This document shows, piece after piece, positions 35,963-50,010 of a DNA stretch of 64,000 nucleotides. The translations under genes and the position numbers were made by a program. This DNA is from Hyposmocoma kahamanoa (Eukaryota; Arthropoda; Insecta; Lepidoptera; Cosmopterigidae): the NCBI RefSeq assembly GCF_003589595.1, contig NW_020653774.1, forward strand, positions 408,421 through 472,420. Reading direction: 5' to 3'. Position 1 is the first letter of the stretch. Every line of letters starts with the position of its first letter. Under the pieces are notes generated by a model. It was given only the letters and a program-made list of their open reading frames with translations, was not told the DNA's origin and did no database searches.

Positions 35963-37175
35963 AGGGGTCTACCACAACCTCTTAAAACAATATTACTTTA
36001 ACCTTACTTTGACTTTTCGTACCCTGACGCGCTTAAAGTAAGCTTATTGTAATATTAAAACTATGATGTTTTATTGGCAGTTTTGTGACTACTCATTCAC
36101 TCAGTTCGTACCATGATGCGACTTTAACATTAAAGTAATATTGCTCTTATGTCAAATTTAACAATCTTAAAATGGTTTCACGGATGCAATGGAAACAATA
36201 TTATTTTCAGTTTTATTGTCTTAATAACGATTTGTAATGATTAAAAGTTAAGTTAAACTTATTTATTTACATATATCTCTTCAATATTTTGTTTATTTTT
36301 TTTTTATTTAATAGTACATAAGAAATAATTTCTCGTTAAACAAAAATACGCGAATTTATTTCGTAAAATTATGACAGCGCCATCTATATGCTCCATGGCC
36401 AAACTAACAGTTGAAGTTAGACTATAATTCCGAATTCACTACGTGACTATGCGGAAAGATTATTGAAAACAACGTAATTTTAATAGATTTTATTATTACA
36501 TATGTTATGTATCCAGATTTGCATAACACACATACCTAAAACGTCAGTTCAATGCACTTGCATTCGCGCATCCCGGAACGCGCGCCCCGTGCATTGCAAC
36601 GTGACCGATGCAAAACTCGTCATTTTAATTATAATTATGAGACACTTTTCGGCCCAACGTCCCTAACATCGGACGTAGACTAAATTCCTTTAGTTAAGAT
36701 CTTTTTCGTATAAGTACTTTTAGACCTAACGTACCTAACTTCAGACGTTCTTAAAATTATTTAGTTTAAGAAATACCTTTGTGGAAATTTAATATAGTTA
36801 TTCATCATATTTTCTCGTATTTACTTCATCTCCACTGCGGCCACCCTATATAATTCATACTTTTCTGTTTTAACAGTCAAAATTCTCTGAATGTAAATAA
36901 CATTAAGCATTTAAACATTATACTACGTTAAGACGATTCGGAACATCAAAAAAGAAAGAGATGGCATTATATAGTTCACATAGCGTCGTCTCTTTCCTAT
37001 TTTTAGTAAGGAATAGACAATATTGGGAAATCATTCGTTCCTTCAATCACTTTAGCAATAATACATTCCTTGGTTGACAGGTTCGTCAAGGTACGAATAT
37101 GAGTTATATTACAATAAGCTTACTTTAAACTTACATTGAAGTAAGATTGTTTTTGGAAAGGTTATGGTAGGCCCC
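35963..37175. mobile_element. Candidate 1.2-kb non-autonomous element with diverged TIRs
   Basis: The left end GGGGTCTACCACAACCTCTT followed by AAAACAATATTACTTTAA resembles, in reverse complement, the right end near 37130-37175 (GGGGGCCTACCATAACCTTT followed by CCAAAAACAATCTTACTT). The block AAAGTAAGCTTATTGTAATAT also appears on both sides, inverted. No coding frame. No clear target duplication, so the limits are approximate. Confidence 0.6.
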
Positions 37176-37539
37176 CAGGGACGTACATTGTAAAGCCTGT
37201 TGCGTCCCAAGATTGCTTCTCAGACTTGTTGACTCATTCACAAATTATTTGGGCGCAAAAAACACTGAAAATTATAGATAACCACTGTAATTACATCCAA
37301 AAATAAAAACACGGGCAAGCATTAACATTTCACCATTGTTATTCTCAACAGCGCCGTCGAACGAAGCGGTGGAGGCCCTGTTGGAGAACGGTCGCTTTTC
37401 AGTTGAAAGGTCGACGGTTGGAAACCTGTAGCGGCACGTACCTATGACTTTCATTTCTAAATTACGTACACGTAGCAGCAATACAACTCGAAACCTTTAC
37501 ATCAAAGAAGCTTCACTTAGTCTTGTGTTACGTTACCAA

Positions 37540-37640
37540 GCCGCATTGGGCCAGCATGGAGGAATACCTCGCCTTGGAGGAGTCTCGTGCCGCGCAGTGT
37601 AACGTGTTATTGATGATGGTGATGATGATATAAAAAAAAA
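37540..37640 (+). mobile_element. LINE 3'-end fragment with GAT-rich tail
   Basis: GGGCCAGCATGGAGGAATAC, GAGGAGTCTCGTGCCGC and a tail TTGATGATGGTGATGATGAT resemble the 3' ends of LINEs that finish in TGA/GAT microsatellites, common in Lepidoptera. Too short for clade assignment. Confidence 0.55.
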
Positions 37641-38244
37641 CACTTCTTATAATAGGACGGCACACCTTTACAATCGAGATCTATGTTTCTGCTTTGCACC
37701 CGTGCACCCGATAAATTGATTTCATCAAATTGACCTGCCGTAACCATTCGCGTAATTGAAACGATACGAAAATGGTCGTTTTTTCATATGAGTGAAGTTA
37801 CTTAGGAGGCAATATTTGCCTTTGAAATTTGGGTAAGGTCAGCGCCTTGTCGTATAAAGCAGGCGAGCGTTTTGTATTGGAAACAAGGCATTGCGCAGAT
37901 TCGCCGATAAAATAATCAGCGCTTCGATTGTTTCAAATTAATGAAAATCTTAATGATGTACATGAGTTACTGCGTATTACCTATATTGCACCTCCGCTAA
38001 TCAATGCAAAGCAAGCGAAGTGCTATTTGCCACTGATCCCATGTAAAGTACACGAACAATCCACTTATATGTGTGGATTATTTATATATGTGTTTTTGAA
38101 TAAAGATATATTATTATTATTATTACCTTGTAAGTACTTGTTATGGACTCGATGACTTATTTGTAAGCCAACAATTAAGTGTAAAAGAACAGTCTGTTTG
38201 CCGTACATTCAGTAGGTACTATTTATAACGGAAGGCTAATCTTT
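37641..38244. other. Intron stretch with probable LINE 3' end
   Basis: At 38060-38128 GTGTTTTTGAATAAAGATAT followed by ATTATTATTATT looks like a LINE 3' terminus on the plus strand. The rest is unassigned. Confidence 0.4.
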
Positions 38245-38398
38245 GAACGGACACCCGCATAGACACACACAGACTATCACAAATTACACCCAAAGTCACG
38301 AAATAAATGTAGGTTTACAAATATTTCTCCCGGCCCGAGAATCGAATCCGGGACCTCTGCGTGGCAGTCCAGCGGTAACCGTTCGGCCAAGGAGGCAG
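38245..38398 (-). mobile_element. tRNA-derived SINE, family B copy 4 (3'-shortened)
   Basis: Minus strand: starts CTGCCTCCTTGGCCGAACGG, B box GGATTCGATTC, body to about 38245. The 3' third with GGTTTCCCTAGTGCGGG is missing. Confidence 0.82.
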
Positions 38399-41300
38399 TA
38401 AATGTTTACTTGGTATTTATAAATTTCACTATTTGCTATGTAAGAACTGTTTATTATATACACATGAATGTGTGCCATGTGTCATATGTGTGTAGGTACC
38501 AATAATTATACCGATGCATAACTAAATATATATGTATTTATTATTAATAAACGGCGCTGTCATTTTTTTATATCGTGTAACGCATTGTTCCGTGCGCCGC
38601 CGGCGGCGATTTGCACACTTGCTTACTGTAAGGCTAAATAACTTGTGAGTGAGATAACGAGCCGTGAAACGTTGCCGACATTATCAAATTTAGTCGCGTT
38701 TTGTTAAGAAATACTGTAAAGTGGCATTCAATAGAGCCATTGCCTTAACTGTTTGAAACAAAAATAAAAAAGTGTTATTTACACCGGGTGAAAGGTGCGA
38801 GTTAAAGATCTAAGAAACTAATAACAAAAACATTTACACTCGAATAAAAGGGCATAGTTCATGTCGAATCGGATAACAATACTCTCTCAAAGTTTGGATT
38901 TGAATGGAAACCAAAAACAAATTTCGGGAAGGTTAATCATTACAAAGGAAGTTAAGCCTTATGAAGACGCTATAGAGTAAGTAGCTTTTGGAATCAAATT
39001 ATCCTAAAGCTCATTGCTCACTCAAAACGAAACTTTACAAAATTTATGTTAATATTACAGTCGGTAACTGCACCGATTAAATTTAAGCCAGAACCAACAT
39101 TGTGACCTTTAAGTCGAACATTGTTTAAAATGTACCATAGGCCATCGAATAGCAAATAACAATAAACACGAAGGTTTTTGCCGAACCCTATTGCAACCTC
39201 GAAACTTGTGCTTGCGCCTGCGGCGATCGGTGGCATTTCACTCGACCGCTGCGCCTGGCCCCACTTTAATGTTATTCCTAGTATTTGTACGGCTGCGGTA
39301 ATCTATACCGTCCTTTGATCAGCAATTAGATTAGTAGTGCGGCTATATATCGTAGCAATGTGTCTTGTGACTCAACGCGATACGAAAGACATTAGGAGCA
39401 CTCTCGTGTTTGCGCATCTCTGTATACAATTTTGTGGGACTTTCTACAAGTGAACAGACTCGTGTATAATATTATAGAGCATTCCTAAATGTAGAGCATA
39501 AAACCAAACTTGAAACAGAAAACAATTTAGGTCACGATGCACGACCACCATTTGCTTCGCTATTGTTATTATCATCTTTCGCTAAACTATAAAAAGGAAT
39601 ATTATCCGAAAGACGACCTACAAAAGACGAGGTTGATATCAGAAAAAGTCACCCATAGCCAATCAGTGGGTGTGCACTAATAAGACATACAAAAACATAA
39701 CTTTCACCGCCATCCACCGTAGCCGCACCGCCGCCGCCATCGCCGCCACTGGCCGGCGCGCTCGCAGCTTGGCCGAGAAAGCGCCGGCGGCGACGCAGCA
39801 GCGAAGAACCCAAATCAATACTGCGATTGACTGGTACTGTTACACGGGAGTTCAAAGGTTTAGCTCGACCTCTCTTGGATATAAAAATGTGTTAATAGTG
39901 CCAAGCAATCACGTTCATGGTTTTTTCATTCGCGTGTCCATGCGTTGTCGCCTACGCTACTTTAATTGCTCCTCCCTAAATGTTAATTACATTGATATGC
40001 AAATTTTCTTTCCCATCGCTTCCTGTAACTTTTACAAAACTTAAACGGCTTCTGTAATAGAAGAAAGGCTTAAGTCGTATCTCCTACTCCTACTTACGTT
40101 TATCCAAACTCAACTACACAACAGTTTTTCGCAACCGCAAAGAAGTTTATTTCTTTTATTTGCTGTTATTTTTTGTCTTTGCTTCTCTTAACGCGGCCGA
40201 CTTTCGCAAAACTACGGCTATAATTACACGTTGATAGCTGTCAAGTGTCAAGCAATCAAAATTCTTTGGGAGTATCTCGACTTACTTTGTTAACTTACTC
40301 GGATCTCGAATGTAGGGACTAGAAGACAATAGACGTGAGTGTCATGGATAGGTGCGATAATGACATGGGCACGTATCTAAAATTGACAGCGAACGAAATG
40401 AACGTTGGGCTTGACCTAGCTCGACTCGTTTAAAGCCACATTCCAAACCGAACGAAGATTCGTGATGGTCAGCAATGGCCTTTAACAAAGGTTGCAGAAG
40501 TGACGCTAAAACTTAGTTGTATTTGACAAGATATTCGCTAAACGTGTATTATTAATAATGAATCCATCCATAAATTGCCTAAATTTTTTATATAATTTTT
40601 TTTACATTCAAAACGATTGTTTTTCCAAAAGCTTAAATAATTGCTTGCGCCACGGTAATTAACAGTGTGAATCGCGGAGGTTTGAGCGAGTTGATTTAGC
40701 GAGAGGATCCATTTGTAGAAAAGCCATCAACAAAATTAAATTAAATTTATTAATTAAATTATGCAGTTCTAACAAAATTAGTTCCAAAATTTTACGAAGT
40801 CAGAATCAACCAAAAAACCCACGACAGCCATAAGAGCTGACAAATAGCGACTAACAAATCTCAAATTTGAAGCCATTGTCTTCAATTTGTGTTTCATTCT
40901 CCGTAAAACAAGTTGTAGTGTTCGAGGTTTCGTCGTTCGTAAACATATCATTTTTTTTGTTGACGTTACGTCAGCCGTTCCGCCAGCCTTTCTTTCGGCT
41001 GTTGGGTAATCGAAGAAAGTTACAGACAAGTTATAAGTAAAATAATGTAACTGGGAAGTAAGTGTTCCAATTATCTTATTGAAATTTCCGTCCCCACAAT
41101 GACGTGATAATCCTAATCTCCGTATCAATCCGTATACTCTATCAAATGTGTGCCGCTGTTTTCAGTAAGAGTCCATCACCACGCATAACTTAATATTGAC
41201 TTTGACACACATACCGACAACTTAATCCTGTCGTGTGATTAACATAAACACTTTCATTGATGACTAAAACGGTCACATATTTATAAGAAAAGACTAATTT

Positions 41301-44300
41301 TCGTTGCGAAAGTGTGTCCACTTAGCATTTTATTCAAATATTTATGTAAATGGAAACAATGGTGCTCACATCCGGCTTCTGTCGGCTGCCCGCCGCCCGC
41401 CAGCCGCCCGCCCGCCGGCGGCGCCTGAGACGCTAATTGCAGATATTACAACGCATTGTAGTATAATTATACAGACAAAACTATTTAATTTTGGGTGTAC
41501 CAGAAAATGCCAATTATTTAGTTTTTTTTATAACAACGCATGTTTCGAGTTATGCTTAGGTGTGTGCAATTATTGTCCGTAGGTAATTAAAATGTTACAA
41601 CCAAAACTTGTATAAGATAAGGGACGACGGGGTTTACCTTAAACAATTCTCTAATAACATATATCGCTTTGCTATTACAATAGTGTTGTAACTCAAAATA
41701 TGTGCAATTTAATATTATATCATTACTGAACGTAAAATTTGATTCTCTACACGTCAAAAAGACCGTCGTTAGAATATTGTAAGAAATAATCAAAAAATAT
41801 CCGCTTAACTCAAAATGAGACACACTTTATGTGAGCTAGTTCTGGCCAAAATAATCCTAATTCAAAAATTTGAAATTATTTTTTCCATTTTATTTTTATT
41901 TTTTCATTTTATTTTACATAATATATTTGAGAAATCGTTTAAGCGTCTATAATAAACTATAACATACATAAATTTTAATGATTTTTTGCGGGAAGTGAGT
42001 AATTCGTTTGCATCGATTCTGAGAAAGTCCACTTTTTGAGTTAATACACTATTGTATTAACAGTGCGATATTATGCCTAGAAGTATATTACAAGCCTTAA
42101 ATAACTTCGGTAAATACTCAAAGGTGTTGAAAATAATTTCGAATGTATGTTTTATTTATAGACAAATGGCACAACACAGAAGGCCGAATGTACGTAAACA
42201 ACGTCCACAGCGGCCGTTAAGTTTGTAAGCAATTGTGCAATTGCTGTCAAAATTAACAAATTAATCTAAAGTAAACATTGAAAGCTCAATCAACAATAAT
42301 TTATTTTACCGAACTGCGCTCATGGTCGATAAACAAATGATTGTAATGTATTTAATAAAAATGTAATAACTCATTTAAACGGAGACAGATAAACCAAGAG
42401 ATAGTTTATCTCGTCCGCAATGCAACGTTTACTTTTAGAGTGAAGCTAAATACCTACTATCACAAGGAATCTGTATTTCCAGCACTTCCGTAAACTTACT
42501 ACAATTATGGGCTTTAATTGCCTGAAGATTTAGACCCGAGCGCGTATGCACGACAGGTTGATATAGTTCATGTTGATTACAAGCCAATTTCGTAAGTCGT
42601 CACCCATCTCTGGCACAAATCTCCGTGCATCTCCAAGCAATGATCCATTGCGCAAGGGCAGCTGCGCCGGCGCAACAACTTGTGCGAGGTCCTAAGCGCA
42701 TGTATTACAGTGCATGCGTACCTACGTGAGGTCGATATTCACATCACGATTGGCAAACGACTTGCGACAACTGCGGAATGTGGTGTTTGCTTGCAATTTT
42801 CGATGTAAAAAATGTTGAAGACGTTGTAGTTGACATATACAGTATTGCAAAATGATGATTGTGTCCGGTTTCGCAAAACATTTTATGACTTAACATTACC
42901 ACAAACAAGTGTACAACACAGATATGCATGAAATTAGTCCTAGATGGAGACAGAGATAAATATGTGACATATTCGATGTTTAATCAATCACCTGCTACAT
43001 TTTCAGTGATATTAGGAGGAAATTCGTAAGTATTAAATCAAATCCTACTCGACTGCACGGCTACGTGCTACGAATGACGCGGCGCGGGTCGGTCAGCTCA
43101 TTACCGCGGCTAGAAAGCACGCAACAGTAATAACTACGTTTCTATCAATGATAAAGTAATTAACTGTATATGAGCTTTCACAATCTTCTATTAATGTAAG
43201 AAAAACCAAAAGAAAAGCAATAAAATTTTGCGTAGGTTTAAAGTTTATCGATACCTTTATTGTCGAGCAACTTCGAATTCAAAACAGTTCTGTTTTAGGT
43301 TATTAGCGAAAGTCAGTAGAATGTTAAGCACCGTTTTTTAAAGTATGTTTTTCAAAATTGAATGAAATTCATAAACACTAGAAACTGTTTTATATAACAA
43401 TATAGTTAATTGTTACGAATAACGATAGTAAACAGCTTCTTAAAACGAGTACGAGTAATAACAATAAGAATGAATAACATTATAATTCGACCGTCGCGCG
43501 TCGCCGACAAGAATTAACATTGTCATTTTACAAAGCAAAGTGCTTCGCGGAATGTGACCTTTTCTCATTTTCTTTGTGTACCTAATGTTGTAGTAGATTC
43601 TGTAGCATTTTTATTTTTCGTGAAACACACACGTAAGTATTGGATTGTTATGAAATTATAAGTATTACCTACGTAAAATAGGAATAGTACTGTAAATAAC
43701 ACAAATTAATACTTCACTATTTTTTCCCATTACTACACACATTTGTTATCCACCGCCTACACCTATATATTTCTTTTGAATAAAATATAAGTATATTTAA
43801 AAAAAAATTCAAATCATAATAATCATTAATTATTGCATCAACAGAAGTGGTCTTTATCACATACGATACCAAGATCCAATCCTCAGCATTATAATTGATC
43901 AAGAACTCTACATACAATGAATAACATACACTGTGCAATTACTCTCCAACCATGGAATTAGCGTATAAGGAATAGCCCGAGCAAGCGGCTGATCGAACAA
44001 ACGACCATAATTCATAGAAAGTGCTCAAGCGCGCGTTGGCCAACCTGTCATTAGCGTAAAGCGATATTCTATAGGTATGGACTTGCGAACCAATATCTAA
44101 CGGGATAGCCACATCGCGGAAGGAGAGTATCGGACAAGACACAGCAGGCAATAGGTATTATTGAAAGAGGTAGTAAGGTACGATTCAGTTACTGTGGGGA
44201 CGGAAGCGGCGATGTGTTTATACATATTTCGATAAAGTCGTGCCGACTCGTCGAGCGTGACGTATGGTAAACTAATTACCCACGTCCACGTTTTCCACAT

Positions 44301-46762
44301 TTCTCACTCCGCCTGGTCGTTCGCTTTCTTCAAGTATCCGCGAGGCAAATCACATGAAATAACGCGAACCGGGAAGAGATTTGCAATCCATCTTTCGCAG
44401 TCTGCACATGATGCATGTGAAACTGCGTCGGCGCAACGGTCAACAGCACCTGTCCACTTCACATGGGAATGGTAGAATATGCATTAAATGAGGACAAGTA
44501 TGAAACTGAAAAGTATGCGCACATGTATGTATGGTTTAAGATGTAAAAAGAAAATGCGGTTTCGACACTTGTATTGAATATATTTTGGGCGCTGCTGAAC
44601 CCTTATATAGTTCCGAAAATAAATTATCAAATTGCTTAAATACGAATTTGCAAATTTAATACATCTTTTCATAATTTTTATGAGAAAAACTTAATGGAGA
44701 GTAAAAGCGTAGTAGGCAATAAAAGCACCTCTTGAATGTGATAACACAATGTGCGTGATTGTTCGCCTGGGAACTGCCAAAAATGGAAGATGTGAGTAAA
44801 GTGTTTTCACATGATTCGAGTGCTGGGAGACCCGCGAGTCCAGGTCACAGGGGCAGGCCATTTCACTGTAGGGAGGGGAAAAGCCGGCGCTATGTATTTG
44901 CTAATACTCAATATTGCTAAACATGAAGGCAAAAGAAATCATTACAATACAAATTGTCTTTATTGCACAAACGAGAGACATAGAAAAACTAGAAGGAATA
45001 TAAAAAACCGATCAAAGTCTTATAAAATAAAGTCTCAGTATTTTCATAATTTAATATAGGTACGTATATTCAGTTTGAATTTACTTAATAAAAATAACAT
45101 AATATGTCACACACATTGTTATGGTAGACACTAGGTCTATGAGATGCCAAAAAAGTACTTATAACTGATTCAGTGAACTGATGGCAGCACAAACGCGACG
45201 CATCTCTCGAGCCCAACAATGACTTGCCCGCATTAATTAATTTCGACTGAAATAAACAGTATTTAACAGCGGTTCACTCGAACTCATCTCGATTTATCGC
45301 TGTTGTGATTTCTACTTAACAAACATTGCTCACAGACTGTGCCTATTAGATATAGATCAAAATTCACAAATGGGTATTCTACAAGTGATTGAAAAGTCTG
45401 GTGTAGTTAAAACTTATCAACATGAAATACACTAACTGTTTTCATCCATGTCCGCAGTAAAATGCCATTAGCCGTATGATTGGTGCGTATATGTCATTTA
45501 AAGTGTAAAAGTTTTAAGTTTGGGATGTTTCTTGTATGTAAGCTTAGTTATATATTTAATTAAAAAAATACACAACTCTACATACTGCGGTGTCTCCAGT
45601 GCGCAGCGGCGAATACGTACGTGAGGCCTGAAAACAAGCAAATTGCTAAAGCTGTTTACATATTCTTCGACACTATTTTAAGCAATTATTTTAAATGTTA
45701 TGTGTTTTGTGTTGAAGAATAAAATCTTTTTCTTTTTAAATATTGTGTCAGGTAGTACAGGAAATTTGCTAGTTGGTGACTATGTAGTTGGTGTGACCAA
45801 ATAATGGCTGTGAAACAACTTACGCGTCGTGCGTGCGATAACCATTTTTTGTTTGTAAACACGGTTGTAATACGAAGTTCTAAAATATGCGAATAAGTCG
45901 TGGTTCGAGTTGATTGAGATTCTACAAACAACGTATTTATGTATTATTTTGCAAATCTTCTGTGATTATGTGTTTACAAATTATTGTGGCGAGTAGGTAA
46001 GTTCAACTCCCGAACTGTCGAAATCGTCAACTTCAATAGCGGACATTCGCGACCCGCCTTTTTTGTGTGTACTTTCATGTTTCGAGTTCGTTTTACTTTT
46101 CAAGTATTTTTGACGTATGTTTTTGATATTCTTTGCTTTCTGTGCGGTGCGAGGGTTCCAACGTTTATTGTCCAAATTATATAATTTTCGCAAAAATAAA
46201 AGGCTCCCTCCGCCTGCTGCCTATTCCTTGATCTCCTGCTATCGTTTTTAGACATTAAAGCTTTCAAGCTTTAACCTTTAAGAATACTTGTAGCTGAGGA
46301 CAACAATACATTAGCACTTAGCGCGTAACAATGTAAATAATTGGACAGTAAAGTCTATTACAGGCATCAATTTCAAGTGTTGTGTGCTTAGCCCAAAATA
46401 AAAAAAGGATTAAAAAACATAAGTCTCTAAATTCTTGTCTGTGCAGGCAAATATGACTATAAAAATATGATTTTGATAAAGTAATGCAGTAATCTATTCG
46501 ATGTTGAAATCATCCCTTTGTTTTATCGTAATTGGGCTAACGATAATGGCGATGCGAACGGTCGAGTCGTGTCGTGATCGTGACCGGCCGGTGCCGTCGA
46601 AGCGTGACGACATGACGACCATCTCCGACCAGACCACGATATGACTTGCGTCATATCTACCTGCTAAACGCAACATGTGAAGGAGGTTATGATTTGGGAG
46701 TATAAGATACAAAACATGACCTCTAAAAATGTAATTACACATAATCTCAGTACAGAGTATTA
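38399..46762. other. Long intron stretch without recognised gene
   Basis: About 8.4 kb, AT-rich, with CpG-rich islands at 39700-39800 and 41370-41435 and an exact TGCGCCTGCG at 39213-39222. Open frames are short and give no known domain. The islands could be regulatory or alternative promoters, which sequence alone does not show. Confidence 0.4.
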
Positions 46763-46990
46763 AAAAACCGACCTCAATAGTCACTCATCCCCTTGTTTGC
46801 CACCCTTGGAGGTGGAATATTTTTTCAAATTTAAATGGGATCACTACTGAGGAACCCTCTTTCCAAAAAAAGAATCATCAAAATCGGTTCACAAATCACG
46901 AATTATCGCGAGTTATCGCGTAAAATACTTACAAAAAAAACATACGGTCGAATGGAGAACCTCGTCCTTTTATTGAAATCCGTTAATAAT
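46763..46990. repeat. Dispersed lepidopteran-type repeat with short inverted ends
   Basis: Starts AAAAAACCGACCTCAATAG, contains CAAAATCGGTTCACAAATCA and AAACATACGGTCGAATGGAG, and ends CCTTTTATTGAAATCCGTTA. Ends of the form AACCGACTTCAA / TTGAAGTCGGTT are frequent in lepidopteran repeats. Diverged copy, class unknown. Confidence 0.55.
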
Positions 46991-47534
46991 AGATACTTGT
47001 ACTCCTGTCGGAACTTTTTCGTTAATTTTAATTTGCTTGTAGCATTAAAAAATATAAAAAGAAGTGGAGTGTCCTCTTTGAATCTGGAAAAAACCGCGAT
47101 TCCAATGAATGCGATCTATTTGAAACAAATTGTAAAGGTATGTTAGATTAACCGAGATATTAGATCGCGATTCAGAAACCCGTCGAGTGACTCGGAGGGA
47201 AGCGGAGCACCTTGCCCCAACCGCCAACCGCTTACCACCAAGGCTGACCGCTTCGCATTCGATCTGTTTAGAATCCATTCAAGCTTAACCTTACATCTGT
47301 CGAAGAAAATTCTTCGGAGTTTTATTACATGAAAGCGCACCTTTGCCAATTTACCAATTATTATTATTTAAAAAAGTAAACGATAGATAAATAGAGACCA
47401 TACATTGAGATTCTTATTTCATAAGTTTAATAACAAGTAGTTTTAGCAACAAATAGTTTAATAACAATTATATAACGTGCAACGTGCTTGTGTCTTGATT
47501 ATTTCTTCGGAATGAAGAATAAGAAGGATGCGAT
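46991..47534. other. Intron stretch, no gene seen
   Basis: No recognised gene. A GC-richer block at 47165-47260 remains unexplained. Confidence 0.35.
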
Positions 47535-47832
47535 ACCAGGTGAAGGGACGAACAAGTCACACGTCTGGTGGTAAGCGACACGCCTGTCCATAACAGTTGC
47601 AATGCCGCTCAGAGCTTTGAATCACAAAGATCTGAAACTGCCATTGCACTTGTCATCCTGAAACATAAGTTGACAAATCCCATGCGCCTGTAATTTCACC
47701 AGCACCCTTACCCTTCGAAACCGGAACGCAGTACTATTCGCGGCAGCATTACTGCTTGCCGGCAGAAATAGGGAGGTAAGGTGGCAGTATTTCCCTGGAC
47801 GGACTCTTTCGCAAGGAGCTCTACAGTTACTA
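47535..47832 (-). repeat. Dispersed repeat family A, copy 5
   Basis: Reverse-orientation full copy: GGTGAAGGGACGAACAAGTC, CACGCCTGTCCATAACAGTT, CATCCTGAAACATAAGTTGA, ending TTTCGCAAGGAGCTCTACAG. Confidence 0.85.
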
Positions 47833-49959
47833 AAAATAAAATACAAAATCTAGAGTTAGTTTAAAATCATTTGAATCCCAATGGGCAATGGCTAAATTTC
47901 TCCATACTACCTCTTAATAAGTGATCGTGTGACGCTGTCGAGTGCAATTAATGCAAATGCTCACGCACAGCCGCAAGTGTATCAAGGAGGTTTACTACTC
48001 AATGCTCAGTGACCGCTTTCGTTGCACAGTCGAGATATAAATGTTTCTAGAAAGATCCGTCGTAATTTGTATATTAAAGAACGAAACGATACGCGTTCAG
48101 TGACCAAACAACACACAGTAATACAAAATTAATAACAATCCTACACATATGGAACAGGCTTGCTGACAACGCTTTGACGGCGGATTTTTTCTGCGTTCAA
48201 AGTAAAACAATATAACTTGTAATACATTATAATCTTCGATCGGTATGGTCCTTTCCCTATTGTATACTTTACCATGCTCTAGCCAAAGGTACAAATATCG
48301 TGCTTTGCACAGCGCATTCGCTCTATACCTTACTAAATAGGTAGAATATGAGTTATCTAGACATTAGAATTGATGACTGCTGCCAGGGTTAGACGACTCA
48401 TACTTAGGTAGGCACTTGCGGAATTGTCAGTTCGAGAGACATTCATCATAGACCGAGCTGAGGCCCACCACGCACGCCGAAGTAGATATAGCCATTGAAT
48501 TGCAAATTGAAGCAACCAGGCTGACTGCCATCACTGTCACAGTAAGATACGTCTGTAGTATTACTACGTACGTAGACTATTCGATTAGCATCACCGGCGG
48601 AGGCACGACTCAGTCGCGAGCTATGAACATTTATCTTGAAGAAGACATCTGTCTAGTTGTCCTTCAAATATAACAGTTGTTGACTTGGTTTCCGATGTGA
48701 CATTATTATTTTATATTAATAAAACACTCAGGATATAGGTATATCCTACCCACCAACGGACTCCCACCACCAGCTACTTAGGGTTCCTGCTCGTCATTTC
48801 TCGACTCGAGAAATGTAACTGTAGTCGGCAAGTTGTGTCGCCACGGACAATACAGTGTTACTTCAGTTTTCAACAATACCTAAGCTGTATTTCTTTGAAA
48901 GGCAGACAGCGGCTAAGGGACAGCCACCAAAGGTATTGCAACTGAATACCCAGACAGTATCAATTTAGAAAAGTTAGTTTCCCAAATTAGTTCTACCGGG
49001 ATTCGAACCAGGAACCTAGAGCCACTGGAGCACTACCCAGAACATCCAGGCTAAAACCACTTAGAAAAGTTCATGTAAATTGTATATTTATAGTTGATTA
49101 GGTTGTTTTTTTAAGGTTTTTAATACTTTCTCGAACAACTCGGTAAACCGGGTTCGAGAATTCCCGAAACTCGAGAAAAAAATGTATCGAGAAATCAGTA
49201 CTGTAGTCTAGGCTCTACTCTATGAGTAGAATTACTGGCTGAATGAACATAGGTTTGTGTTTCGAATACTGTATAAAAAAATAAGATGTAAAAAAAGAAC
49301 ATCTCGGTTGTTCTCTTAGAGGATGGAAAAAAATAAAAGAAAGGAGCTGCCCTAAGTACAGAATCAACGTGCATATTACCAAAATTTGAAAGTTACAAAT
49401 GGCGGATTTCTTTAGTGTTGTACCATAATCTATCGATAAGTCATTATCGACATGCAAATGTATGGCTTGAATTTTTGTTTCTTTAGTTTACTGTAACCAA
49501 AGTATGCCTAAACAAACACAGGTCTGATAATTTAATCTCGAGTGGTATATTATTATAAATGTCAACACACATTTTTAAACTTCAAAAAAAAATTCTTTTC
49601 AACATTACAACTGGTAACTTATTTAGTAAAAGTCACCAAACTGCTGTGCAGTTTGTTGGCGACATGCGCATTCTTGCTTAATTATACCTACTTTACTTGT
49701 ATTTAACATTAATTGTACTTACTAAATAAAATATAAAAATTACTTTAAGAGGTACGCCTTTAACCTACATTTTAGTACATATTTACATAACGTCTTTTAA
49801 CTAACCGTCAAGTACAAGTCTATTCAGGTTTCTGCGGATTCTAGTATTCCCGTTAATTCCCGGGCTTTCTTAAGCAAATAAATCTATCAAGCAATTTTAA
49901 CACAGAAATAATGGAAGTAGTTGTAAAAATCAATTATCGGAAATCAACAATTATCATGT
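47833..49959. other. Intron stretch with a tRNA-like relic
   Basis: AT-rich. At 48995-49020 CCGGGATTCGAACCAGGAAC is an inverted B box followed by about 45 nt of tRNA-like sequence on the minus strand, perhaps a decayed SINE head. Otherwise unassigned. Confidence 0.4.
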
Positions 49960-49960
49960 A

Positions 49961-50010
49961 CTAGCTTTTCCCCACGACTTCGTCCGCGTACAATTTTTAT
50001 ACAAATGAAA
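49961..50010. repeat. Fragment of a common lepidopteran repeat end
   Basis: CTAGCTTTTCCCCACGACTT followed by CGTCCGCGTACAATTTTTAT resembles the CTAGCTTTTGCCCGCGACTT end of abundant repeats in Lepidoptera. The other boundary is not visible. Confidence 0.45.
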
